This document shows, in pieces, positions 1 to 5,165 of a stretch of 5,175 nt of DNA; positions within the stretch are counted from its first letter, which is position 1; each line of letters opens with the position of its first letter. The notes beneath the pieces were generated by a model. It made no database searches. It was not told the origin of the DNA and saw only the letters and a program-made list of their open reading frames with translations. This DNA is from Brevibacterium picturae (GTDB lineage: Bacteria > Actinomycetota > Actinomycetes > Actinomycetales > Brevibacteriaceae): positions 1 to 5,175 of the forward strand of contig NZ_JAKDJU010000195.1 in NCBI RefSeq assembly GCF_030453725.1. Direction: 5' to 3'. The translations under genes were made by a program, and so were the position numbers.

Positions 1-27
1 CCGGAAAGCGAGGACCACCGGTAGCCC

Positions 28-954
28 ATGCTGGCTGTTTTCGAAGGCTTCGCCGTCATCGCAGGAGTCATCCTGGTCGGATTCGTGCTGGGACGATCCG
101 AGGTTCTGGGACCCAATGGGCAGCAGGTCATCGCGAAGCTCGTCTTCTATGCCGGCACCCCCACCCTGCTCTACGTCACGGTTGCCGACACCGACCTGGG
201 TCTGATCTTCAACACAGCGCTTCTGGCCACAGGAGGCTCCGCACTCATCGTGGGCATCCTGCTGTTCGTCCTCACCCGATACATCCGCAAACGCAGCACC
301 GGCGAGGCGATGTTCTCCGCATGGGCTGTCAGCTATGTCAACATCGGCAACCTGGGCATCCCGATCGCGGCCTATGTGCTCCACGACATCGGATATGTCG
401 CTCCCGTACTGCTGTTCCAGCTGCTCATCCTCGCCCCCATCGGCATGGCCGTCCTCGACGCTGCGGGCAAGAAGAAGCCAGACCAGCATTGGTATTCGGG
501 CCTGTTCCAAATCATCAGGAACCCCATCGTTCTGGGCGCGGCCGCGGGTGTGGCCGCCTCGGCGACCGGCTTCGAACTCCCGCGCTTCATCTTCGAACCC
601 ATCGACATGATCGGTGCCACCGCAGTCCCTGGAGCCCTCCTGGCCTTCGGCATCTCACTCAAGGACGGTTGGGCGCTGCCGGCTCCCGGAACTCGAAAGC
701 AGCTGACCTACATCACGATCGCCAAACTCGTCATCCAGCCGGTGCTGGCGTGGGCCATCGGCGGTCCGCTGCTGGGATATTCCGGCATCGCGCTGTTCGC
801 CATCGTCGTCACCTCGGCTCTGCCGACGGCACAGAACGTCTACATCTACTCGATGCAGTACCGACGATCCGAAGCGCTCATGCGTGATGCGGTCTTCATC
901 ACGACCGTGCTGGCGGTTCCGACCCTCGTCGTCATCGCAGCCCTGCTGGGCTGA
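28..954 (+). CDS. AEC-family (auxin efflux carrier type) membrane transporter
   Basis: A 308-residue inner-membrane protein, probably a secondary transporter of small organic anions such as dicarboxylates; the substrate cannot be read from the sequence. Hydrophobic segments lie at about residues 4-22, 34-52, 59-84, 94-118, 122-143, 163-181, 192-212, 226-246, 251-271 and 287-307, giving the ten-helix pattern of the family. Family-like signatures are YVNIGNLGIPI (103-113) in the fourth helix, PGALLAFGISL (201-211), and ALPTAQNVYIYSMQY (264-278), where Pro, Asn and Tyr are typically kept. Length is normal for AEC proteins (about 300-320). The ATG at 28 is bounded by an in-frame TAG at 22-24, so no longer start exists. 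The only Shine-Dalgarno-like match, AGGA at 11-14, is 13 nt away and weak, so translation may be coupled to an upstream gene or be SD-independent. The next gene follows after 63 nt on the same strand. Family assignment is confident; substrate and direction are not. Confidence 0.93.
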   Translation: MLAVFEGFAVIAGVILVGFVLGRSEVLGPNGQQVIAKLVFYAGTPTLLYVTVADTDLGLIFNTALLATGGSALIVGILLFVLTRYIRKRSTGEAMFSAWAVSYVNIGNLGIPIAAYVLHDIGYVAPVLLFQLLILAPIGMAVLDAAGKKKPDQHWYSGLFQIIRNPIVLGAAAGVAASATGFELPRFIFEPIDMIGATAVPGALLAFGISLKDGWALPAPGTRKQLTYITIAKLVIQPVLAWAIGGPLLGYSGIALFAIVVTSALPTAQNVYIYSMQYRRSEALMRDAVFITTVLAVPTLVVIAALLG

Positions 955-972
955 CCTGTCGAGCCGAGCAGT

Positions 973-1005
973 ACGCCACCTCGGTGATCTGGGGCTCAGT
1001 GGCGT
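973..1005 (+). terminator. possible hairpin between the AEC and Lit-like genes
   Basis: A perfect 7-bp stem, ACGCCAC (973-979) with GTGGCGT (999-1005), encloses a 19-nt loop. No T-run follows. It could be a weak or factor-assisted terminator, or a processing structure within a bicistronic transcript. The GGAG ribosome-binding candidate of the next gene (1009-1012) lies just outside the stem. The large loop makes this a weak call. Confidence 0.25.
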
Positions 1006-1017
1006 GTCGGAGCCCGC

Positions 1018-2097
1018 TTGCCGTCCCAGGTCCATGACAATGGGAACGTGGCTGGAGACGAGAAGAACGAGACCGAAGACCTCCTGAGCAGGCGGATGAG
1101 TTCAGGGTCCAGTAGCGCTGCCGAAAAGCAGACGGAGCCTCCCCTGGAGGCAGCGAACGATCCGTCCACCGACACCGAGGCGTTCGACCCGATTAGGGAT
1201 CCCATCGCCAAGGACGAGCCCAAGCCCTCAACCGGGCCCGTGCACGTGGCACCTGCCCATTCGTCGAACCCTGCCGAGACCACCCGGACCCGCGAGGTTC
1301 CTGCCAACTCCCGCACAGCCGTGATGAGTGAAGCAGACTGGGCCGCCGTGACCCAGGCTGCAACGTCAACCGAAACCCACGACCCCGAGGTGCCCGAGCG
1401 GCGCCGCAGCGTCCTCGATGTCATCGGCACCATCTGGATCACCCTGGCCACACCGTTCATTCTGCTGGCCCTGGCCGTTCGATTCGTGGCCTCGGGACTG
1501 TTCCTCAAGTTCGAGTACTTCCGGCCCGGGTTCCCTTCCGACCAGTTCGGCTTCGGCAGCGCCGACCGCGAGCACTACGGCACCTACGTCATCGACTACC
1601 TGTCGAACCTCGACTCCCGGCGCTACCTCGCCGACGTCATCATGCCCAACGGCGAACCCATCTTCATCTCCGAAGAGCTCAACCACATGGCCGACGTCAA
1701 GGCCCTCATCTCGCTGCTGTACCTGATCGCAGTGATCGGCCTCATCGGCGCGGTCCTCTTCGGGCTCTACATGTCGCGCAGGCACGGAATGGGCATCCAC
1801 GTCGGACTGCGCCTCGGCGCCATCATCAGCATCGTCATCATGGCCGCTGCGGCAGTGCTGGCGTTCCTCGGCTGGGACACATTCTTCCGCGGATTCCATC
1901 AGATCTTCTTCTCCGACGGGACATGGGAGTTCTACGCCGACGATTCCCTCATCCGACTCTTCCCACCCCAGTTCTGGGTCGACGCGGGCATCGCCGGAGG
2001 CGGCCTCTTCGTCCTCCTCGCCATCATCCTCTTCTGGCTCAGCTTTGCCGGCCACAAGAAGCGTCGCGCGCTGAAGAAGGCTCGGCGAGAAGCCTGA
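1018..2097 (+). CDS. TIGR01906/DUF1461 membrane protein, Lit-like (lipoprotein intramolecular transacylase family)
   Basis: A 359-residue protein with a hydrophilic, low-complexity N-terminus (1-130, rich in E, S, T, P, A) and a membrane core. Helices lie at about 133-163, 228-252, 262-285 and 320-344, with a soluble loop at 164-227. The core carries LNHMADV (221-227) and FHQIFFSDGTWEFYADDSLIRLFPPQFW (293-320; only its pattern matters), which resemble the two conserved histidine regions of the DUF1461 family. In Firmicutes, Lit of this family moves an acyl chain within diacylated lipoproteins to give the lyso-form. H223 and H294 are 71 residues apart, close to the spacing I recall for the essential histidines of Enterococcus Lit (H85, H157). 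The C-terminus is very basic (KKRRALKKARREA), fitting a cytoplasmic tail. The start is uncertain: TTG 1018 has GGAG 5 nt upstream; GTG 1048, ATG 1096 and ATG 1324 are in-frame alternatives with weaker sites. Family is confident; enzymatic function is inference. Confidence 0.85.
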   Translation: MPSQVHDNGNVAGDEKNETEDLLSRRMSSGSSSAAEKQTEPPLEAANDPSTDTEAFDPIRDPIAKDEPKPSTGPVHVAPAHSSNPAETTRTREVPANSRTAVMSEADWAAVTQAATSTETHDPEVPERRRSVLDVIGTIWITLATPFILLALAVRFVASGLFLKFEYFRPGFPSDQFGFGSADREHYGTYVIDYLSNLDSRRYLADVIMPNGEPIFISEELNHMADVKALISLLYLIAVIGLIGAVLFGLYMSRRHGMGIHVGLRLGAIISIVIMAAAAVLAFLGWDTFFRGFHQIFFSDGTWEFYADDSLIRLFPPQFWVDAGIAGGGLFVLLAIILFWLSFAGHKKRRALKKARREA

Positions 2098-2103
2098 GCG
2101 CTG

Positions 2104-2146
2104 CGGGCTTCGCGCCCGTTCGAACACAGCGGGCTCCAGGCCCGCT
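2104..2146 (+). terminator. two GC-rich hairpins after the Lit-like gene
   Basis: Two stems stand 7 and 31 nt beyond the TGA at 2095-2097: CGGGC/GCCCG (2104-2108 with 2114-2118, loop TTCGC) and AGCGGGC/GCCCGCT (2128-2134 with 2140-2146, loop TCCAG). Compact, GC-rich stems with short loops directly after a stop codon are good candidates for an intrinsic terminator. Neither has a T-tract, which is common in high-GC actinobacteria. The second stem is the more stable. Confidence 0.5.
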
Positions 2147-2155
2147 CCACGATTC

Positions 2156-2205
2156 CGGCCGGGTGGTCTTTCCCCTTCTACCCGGCCGCAGCTCTTTCCT
2201 GCGGC
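2156..2205. repeat. pair of overlapping, mutually exclusive inverted repeats
   Basis: A perfect 9-bp stem, CGGCCGGGT (2156-2164) with ACCCGGCCG (2180-2188), has a 15-nt pyrimidine-rich loop. It shares bases 2185-2188 with a second perfect stem, GCCGCAG (2185-2191) with CTGCGGC (2199-2205), loop CTCTTTC. Both cannot form fully at once. They extend the hairpin cluster of 2104-2146 and are followed by a smaller stem, CGACA/TGTCG (2207-2220). This may be a terminator tail, an intergenic repeat or an alternating leader structure. The rest of the 299-nt gap (2221-2396) shows only a candidate promoter and a 5-bp inverted repeat, GCCGA/TCGGC (2334-2350). Confidence 0.5.
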
Positions 2206-2264
2206 GCGACATGGGTGTCGGCTCCGCGCCAGATGCAAATTCCCACCGATCGCAGGTCAGCGTC

Positions 2265-2293
2265 TTGATCCCTCATAGCGGTGTGACTAGCGT
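2265..2293 (+). promoter_or_regulatory. candidate promoter for the small acidic protein
   Basis: TTGATC (2265-2270) and TAGCGT (2288-2293) are separated by exactly 17 nt. The first matches four of six bases of a TTGACA -35 box, and the second fits the actinobacterial TANNNT -10 pattern. Transcription would start near 2300, leaving a leader of about 97 nt. This is a pattern match only and could arise by chance. Confidence 0.35.
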
Positions 2294-2396
2294 CGAGAGC
2301 ACGGATCGTGATGTCCGGGTTCGCGGGCACTCTGCCGACCATCGATCGGCTTGATTGCCTCGAACGCAGCTCGAGTGCAGAGAGGAGCAGAAGACC

Positions 2397-2606
2397 ATGA
2401 GCGATGAGCAGAGAAATGCGGAGGGCAGCGTGGAGACTCCCGAGGAACAGCTCGAGCGCATTGCCGCAGAGCACGACGTGCCGATAGAGAAGGATCCGAA
2501 GGACGCCCAGGCCGAGGCCGAAGATTCCCTGCCCGACGAGGAACGCGACGTCCGCGGTGGAGATACGAAGGAAGATGAGGACACCGCATCAGAACCCCCG
2601 GACTGA
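2397..2606 (+). CDS. small highly acidic hypothetical protein (69 aa)
   Basis: I do not recognise a family. The ATG at 2397 is preceded by AGGAG (2383-2387) at a 9-nt spacing, which decides this start over an in-frame TTG at 2355. The product has 15 Glu and 11 Asp in 69 residues (about 38% acidic) against 4 Arg and 3 Lys, giving a net charge near -19. It has no Cys, Phe, Tyr or Trp. It has no membrane segment or signal peptide. Residues 14-26 (TPEEQLERIAAEH) could form a short amphipathic helix; the remainder (about 31-69) is probably disordered. It stands alone between a hairpin cluster and a convergent ppk2, so context gives no role. A good ribosome site and a plausible promoter argue that it is a real gene. 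Cytoplasmic location is likely; function is unknown. Confidence 0.75.
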   Translation: MSDEQRNAEGSVETPEEQLERIAAEHDVPIEKDPKDAQAEAEDSLPDEERDVRGGDTKEDEDTASEPPD

Positions 2607-2641
2607 GCAACCTCGGCGCAGACCGGGGAGATCGGGATGTG

Positions 2642-2658
2642 CAGGCGCCCTGGCGCTG
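2642..2658. terminator. weak convergent terminator hairpin
   Basis: In the 56-nt space between two convergent genes, GCGC (2645-2648) pairs with GCGC (2653-2656) around CCTG, extended by CA/TG across a bulged G. A structure here could serve both strands. The stem is short and has no T-run, so the call is tentative. Confidence 0.3.
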
Positions 2659-2662
2659 ATCC

Positions 2663-3565
2663 TCAGTCGTCGACGGCGTCGCGTCCGCGCCGGACGATGA
2701 TCGGATCAGGTTCGTAGACGACCGAAGTGTCCTTGTCCTCGTAGTCGAACTGGTTGAGGAAGTAGCGCATGGCGTTGAGTCGTGCTCGCTTCTTGTCATT
2801 GCTTTTGATCGTGATCCACGGAGCGTGATCGGTGTCCGTGCGTCGAAACATCTCTTCTTTCGCCGCGGTGTAGTCGTCCCAACGATCCAGGGATTCGAGG
2901 TCCATGGGAGAGAGCTTCCACTGCCGCACCGGGTCGATCTGCCGGATCGCGAAGCGAGTCCGCTGCTCGCGCTGGGTCACGGAGAACCAGAATTTGGTGA
3001 CGTGGATGTCCGAGTCGATGAGCATCTTCTCGAACACCGGAGCCTGCTCCATGAACGTCTCGTACTCGTAGTCGGTGCAGAAGTCCATGACGCGTTCGAC
3101 GTTGGCCCTGTTGTACCAGGAGCGGTCGAACATGACGAACTCACCGCTGGTGGGCAGGTGGCTGATGTAGCGCTGAAAATACCACTGCCCTGCTTCCTTG
3201 TCCGAGGGTTTGTTCAGTGCCACGACACGCGCCGCACGCGGGTTGAGATGTTCCGTGAAGCGTTTGATCGTCCCGCCCTTGCCGGCAGCGTCACGGCCTT
3301 CGAAGACGATGACATGCCTGGCGTTGGTGTCCTGCCCCCAGTACTGGAATTTCAGCAGCTCCACCTGCAGCTGGTACTTCTCCAGTTCGTATTGTTCCCG
3401 GTCCATGAGCTCCGGGTACGGGTACCCCTCACGCCAGGTCTCGACCGCACGGCCCAACGGGTCGATGAGATGCGGATCGGTGGTATGGGAGTCTTCGACC
3501 GCGTAGCCTTCGATGCGAAGCTTGTCGATGTATTCGCGCAGATTCTCATTGAGCAGGTTATTCAC
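2663..3565 (-). CDS. ppk2: polyphosphate kinase 2 (PPK2 family)
   Basis: A 300-residue cytoplasmic kinase that transfers phosphate between inorganic polyphosphate and nucleotides, usually making GTP or ATP from the diphosphate. The single PPK2 domain spans about residues 30-275. Visible motifs are the Walker A loop FEGRDAAGKGG (88-98), the Walker B region FVMFDRSWYNRA (143-154) with the catalytic-type Asp147 and Arg148, and the lid region around RQIDPVRQWKLSPMD (208-222). The conserved NPR (108-110) and WYFQRY (128-133) segments are also present. The sequence resembles the PA0141-type one-domain PPK2 group (TIGR03707), and the length fits. The start is GTG at 3565, supported by AAGGAG 5 nt upstream. 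The MFS gene ends 103 nt upstream on the same strand, so read-through is possible, but the strong ribosome site suggests independent translation. Family is very confident; nucleotide preference (ADP, GDP or AMP) cannot be decided by eye. Confidence 0.97.
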   Translation of the reverse strand: MNNLLNENLREYIDKLRIEGYAVEDSHTTDPHLIDPLGRAVETWREGYPYPELMDREQYELEKYQLQVELLKFQYWGQDTNARHVIVFEGRDAAGKGGTIKRFTEHLNPRAARVVALNKPSDKEAGQWYFQRYISHLPTSGEFVMFDRSWYNRANVERVMDFCTDYEYETFMEQAPVFEKMLIDSDIHVTKFWFSVTQREQRTRFAIRQIDPVRQWKLSPMDLESLDRWDDYTAAKEEMFRRTDTDHAPWITIKSNDKKRARLNAMRYFLNQFDYEDKDTSVVYEPDPIIVRRGRDAVDD

Positions 3566-3570
3566 GAGCG

Positions 3571-3576
3571 CTCCTT
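3571..3576 (-). promoter_or_regulatory. ribosome binding site of ppk2
   Basis: AAGGAG on the minus strand stands 5 nt before the GTG at 3565. It is the strongest Shine-Dalgarno match in the window and fixes the GTG start. The 103-nt gap it lies in (3566-3668) shows no convincing terminator and only a weak TACTGT -10-like hexamer (minus strand, 3646-3651) without a matching -35. Confidence 0.75.
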
Positions 3577-3668
3577 AGCATCGACGGCATCAGTCTTCTT
3601 CAGCGGCCTGGCCCCTCACTTCGCGGTCGTCACCAGCCCTCAGGCACAGTACCGAGCAGAGGTGAACA

Positions 3669-4925
3669 TCAGGTTATCCGATCGATGTCCCGTTTCGGAA
3701 TGATTCCCAGACTGAGCAGAGGTGCGATCGCGACGAAGGCAAAGGACAGAGGGTAGCCGAACACGGTGACCAGGGCGCCGAATCCCGGCCCGAGGATCGC
3801 GGACATGACGAACTGTCCGGTGTTCTGCGTGCCCATGGCCTTGCCCGACCATTGGGGTCCTGCAGCCTCGGCGACCGAGGCGAAGGCCAGCCCATTGTCG
3901 GCTACCGAGACCGTTGCCGCCAGGATGAACAACACGGTCGCCACGATGGGCAGCGGGGTGAGCGAGATCAGCGCGATCGCGGCAACGAGGACCATGGCCG
4001 CAATCGCCACGATCCGCATCAACCCGACCCTGGAGCCGAGTCGATCGGAGAGGCCGCCGACGATCATGCGCCCGATCGCTCCCACGATCTGTGAGGCGGC
4101 GACGATGCCGCCGGCGATGCCCGCGCTGATGTGCTGGTTCGCGATGAGCCAGATGAGGCCGTAGGTGGAGAAGGCGAACTGTGGGATCACCAGCAGCGCG
4201 GAGACTGCGTGGATCCGCCACAGGAACGAGTCCGTCCGGTAGGGGTTGCTCGTCGAAGGCGGCGTCTCCACCTCTCCCGCCGCCGAGGTGGGGCCCGGCC
4301 GAGAATCGTCCGTGGACGTGCCTACGGGACTGGAAGCCGCCTCGGCGCGGGGAGGGTCCCGAACGAGCCCGAGGCAGATGACGGCCATGACACCGGTGAC
4401 GATGACGACGAACCACAGGTATCCGACAAAGCCGTCGGACGCGGCGATCGGTGGGACGGCCAGGGCCGCCACGCTCGTGCCCAGGGGCTGCGACATCTGT
4501 CTGATTCCCATGGCCAGACCGCGGCGGTGGCGGGGAAACCAGCCCATGACCACGCGCCCGCTGGCCGAGTTCACGGATGCGGCTGCAGCGCCGGAGGCCG
4601 CAATGATGATGACCATCCACACTGGTGAGCCGACCACAGCCACGGCCAGACCCGAGGCCAGAGCCGTCAAGGCGATTCCCAGTGTCATGGCCAGTCGTTC
4701 GCCGAACCTGTCGGCAAAGGCCCCCCAGGCGATGAGGGTGAGGATGAGGCCGAAACTCGGGGCTGCGGCCACGGTGCCGGCCTGAGTCAGCGTGTAGCCG
4801 AGGACCGTGTGCATATACGGGATGAGAAAAGCCGGCCCGGTGATGGCGACAGTCGCCGCCATCTGGGACAGCACTCCGACGACGAGGATCACCCAGGCCT
4901 GTCTGCTGGGCGGATTCTCTGTCAT
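3669..4925 (-). CDS. MFS transporter (major facilitator superfamily)
   Basis: A 418-residue inner-membrane secondary transporter with two six-helix halves. The first half covers about residues 9-188, then comes a hydrophilic central loop at 190-232 (rich in P, S, T, E), then the second half at 235-410. MFS motif A appears twice as expected: GAFADRFGERLAM (68-80), between helices 2 and 3, and GGLSDRLGSRVGLM (290-303), between helices 8 and 9. MGWFPRHRRGLAMGIRQMSQPLG (127-149) spans the basic loop between helices 4 and 5. The start is ATG at 4925; the open frame runs to 5135, but that extension would enter the tRNA gene and adds a polar, non-membrane stretch, so it is rejected. No Shine-Dalgarno sequence precedes the ATG; a palindrome lies 5 nt upstream. 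Substrate is unknown; export of a small molecule or uptake of an organic acid are both possible. It is divergent from the tRNA and upstream of ppk2. Confidence 0.93.
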   Translation of the reverse strand: MTENPPSRQAWVILVVGVLSQMAATVAITGPAFLIPYMHTVLGYTLTQAGTVAAAPSFGLILTLIAWGAFADRFGERLAMTLGIALTALASGLAVAVVGSPVWMVIIIAASGAAAASVNSASGRVVMGWFPRHRRGLAMGIRQMSQPLGTSVAALAVPPIAASDGFVGYLWFVVIVTGVMAVICLGLVRDPPRAEAASSPVGTSTDDSRPGPTSAAGEVETPPSTSNPYRTDSFLWRIHAVSALLVIPQFAFSTYGLIWLIANQHISAGIAGGIVAASQIVGAIGRMIVGGLSDRLGSRVGLMRIVAIAAMVLVAAIALISLTPLPIVATVLFILAATVSVADNGLAFASVAEAAGPQWSGKAMGTQNTGQFVMSAILGPGFGALVTVFGYPLSFAFVAIAPLLSLGIIPKRDIDRIT

Positions 4926-4930
4926 GCGTT

Positions 4931-4947
4931 TGAGACTAGCCGTCTCA
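4931..4947. promoter_or_regulatory. 17-bp palindrome at the MFS start, candidate operator
   Basis: TGAGAC-TAGCC-GTCTCA is a perfect 6+5+6 inverted repeat ending 5 nt from the MFS start codon. It overlaps the -10-like hexamer TAGTCT and the position where a ribosome would bind. A third copy of the half-site, GTCTCA, lies at 4966-4971. Size and position suit the binding site of a dimeric repressor of the TetR, MarR or GntR type, but no such gene is in the window, so this is inference. Confidence 0.45.
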
Positions 4948-4954
4948 CATACTA
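4933..4954 (-). promoter_or_regulatory. candidate -10 elements for the MFS gene, possibly leaderless
   Basis: On the minus strand, TAGTCT (4933-4938) lies 7 nt before the ATG, the geometry of a leaderless transcript in actinobacteria. An alternative -10, TAGTAT (4949-4954), would give a leader of about 17 nt with no ribosome site. No good -35 box is visible for either. The lack of a Shine-Dalgarno sequence favours the leaderless reading. Confidence 0.35.
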
Positions 4955-4965
4955 TTCGTCGTTGC

Positions 4966-5013
4966 GTCTCAGATCGCGGCGCAGACCTCGTGACCGTGTC
5001 TCGGATCGCGACG
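4966..5013. repeat. degenerate 16-bp direct repeat, 32-nt period
   Basis: GTCTCAGATCGCGGCG (4966-4981) and GTCTCGGATCGCGACG (4998-5013) match at 14 of 16 positions, with starts exactly 32 nt apart, about three helical turns. The first copy begins with the same GTCTCA as the palindrome arm at 4942-4947. This may be a tandem regulatory site between the divergent MFS and tRNA genes, or a chance duplication. Confidence 0.45.
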
Positions 5014-5026
5014 GACCCCATTACGC

Positions 5027-5032
5027 TATAAA
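5027..5032 (+). promoter_or_regulatory. candidate -10 box of the tRNA gene
   Basis: TATAAA in an otherwise GC-rich stretch matches a -10 hexamer on the tRNA strand; TACGCT (5022-5027) is an overlapping alternative. No clear TTGACA-like -35 is seen 16-19 nt upstream. If used, transcription would begin near 5039 and the two hairpins at 5042-5087 would form nearly the whole tRNA 5' leader. Confidence 0.35.
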
Positions 5033-5041
5033 GTGAGTGCT

Positions 5042-5087
5042 GGCACTGTGATTGCAGTGCCGATGCGGCGCAGGCAGCGTCCGCATC
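5042..5087 (+). repeat. two tandem perfect hairpins directly 5' of the tRNA
   Basis: Stem 1 is GGCACTG (5042-5048) with CAGTGCC (5055-5061), loop TGATTG. Stem 2 follows with no gap: GATGCGG (5062-5068) with CCGCATC (5081-5087), whose 12-nt interior can add CGC/GCG (5069-5071 with 5077-5079) beside a bulged T. Only one base (A5088) separates stem 2 from the tRNA 5' end. They could be part of the pre-tRNA leader, an operator, or the terminator of something upstream; no T-run follows. Confidence 0.6.
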
Positions 5088-5088
5088 A

Positions 5089-5165
5089 CCCCCTATAGCC
5101 CAATCGGCAGAGGCAGTCGACTTAAAATCGATCAAGTGTGGGTTCGAGTCCCACTGGGGGGACCA
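5089..5165 (+). tRNA. tRNA with UAA anticodon (Leu-type), short variable loop, encoded CCA
   Basis: The full cloverleaf folds. The acceptor stem is CCCCCTA (5089-5095) with TGGGGGG (5155-5161), including one G-U pair. The D stem is GCC (5098-5100) with GGC (5112-5114). The anticodon stem is GTCGA (5116-5120) with TCGAT (5128-5132), loop CTTAAAA, so the anticodon is UAA at 5123-5125. The variable loop is CAAGT (5133-5137), and the T stem is GTGGG/CCCAC with loop TTCGAGT (5143-5149). Discriminator A is at 5162 and CCA at 5163-5165. The 3-bp D stem with 11-nt loop CAATCGGCAGA resembles the E. coli tRNA-Leu loop (GAATCGGTAGA, from memory), and A73 suits leucine. The short variable loop and C1-G72 pair do not match normal bacterial tRNA-Leu. 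It is very likely a real tRNA gene; leucine identity is probable but unproven. Confidence 0.92.

Noticed and set aside
1..24. Possible 3' end of an upstream gene, seven codons then TAG at 22-24
   Set aside because: It would explain tight coupling to the AEC gene, but seven codons are too few to identify coding sequence.
1366..2238. Open frame of 290 codons on the - strand opposite the Lit-like gene
   Set aside because: The translation is a low-complexity E/G/A/V-rich shadow of a clear membrane protein gene, and it runs through the intergenic hairpin cluster.
3566..3668. A promoter or terminator between MFS and ppk2
   Set aside because: Only an isolated TACTGT hexamer and short GGCC palindromes are seen, with no -35 partner and no convincing stem.
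2825..3703. Open frame of 292 codons on the + strand opposite ppk2
   Set aside because: It is fully antisense to a textbook PPK2 gene, has no recognisable domain, and arises from high-GC codon bias on the opposite strand.
3640..4628. Long R/H/G-rich open frames on both strands within the MFS gene
   Set aside because: Their compositions are typical out-of-frame shadows; the MFS frame has paired motif A sequences and membrane helices.
5036..5061. CIRCE-like heat-shock operator (GAGTGC/GCACT half-sites) before the tRNA
   Set aside because: Half-sites AGTGC, GCACT and AGTGC are present, but the GCACT-to-AGTGC spacing is 8 nt, where the HrcA site needs 11, and no heat-shock gene is adjacent.
4926..5135. 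Upstream extension of the MFS frame to an ATG-like start at 5135
   Set aside because: It would overlap the tRNA gene antisense and add 70 polar residues with no family precedent; the ATG at 4925 immediately precedes the first helix.
5089..5165. The tRNA as an attachment site of an integrated element
   Set aside because: tRNA 3' ends are common integration sites, but only 10 nt follow the gene in the window and no integrase or repeated 3' end is visible.
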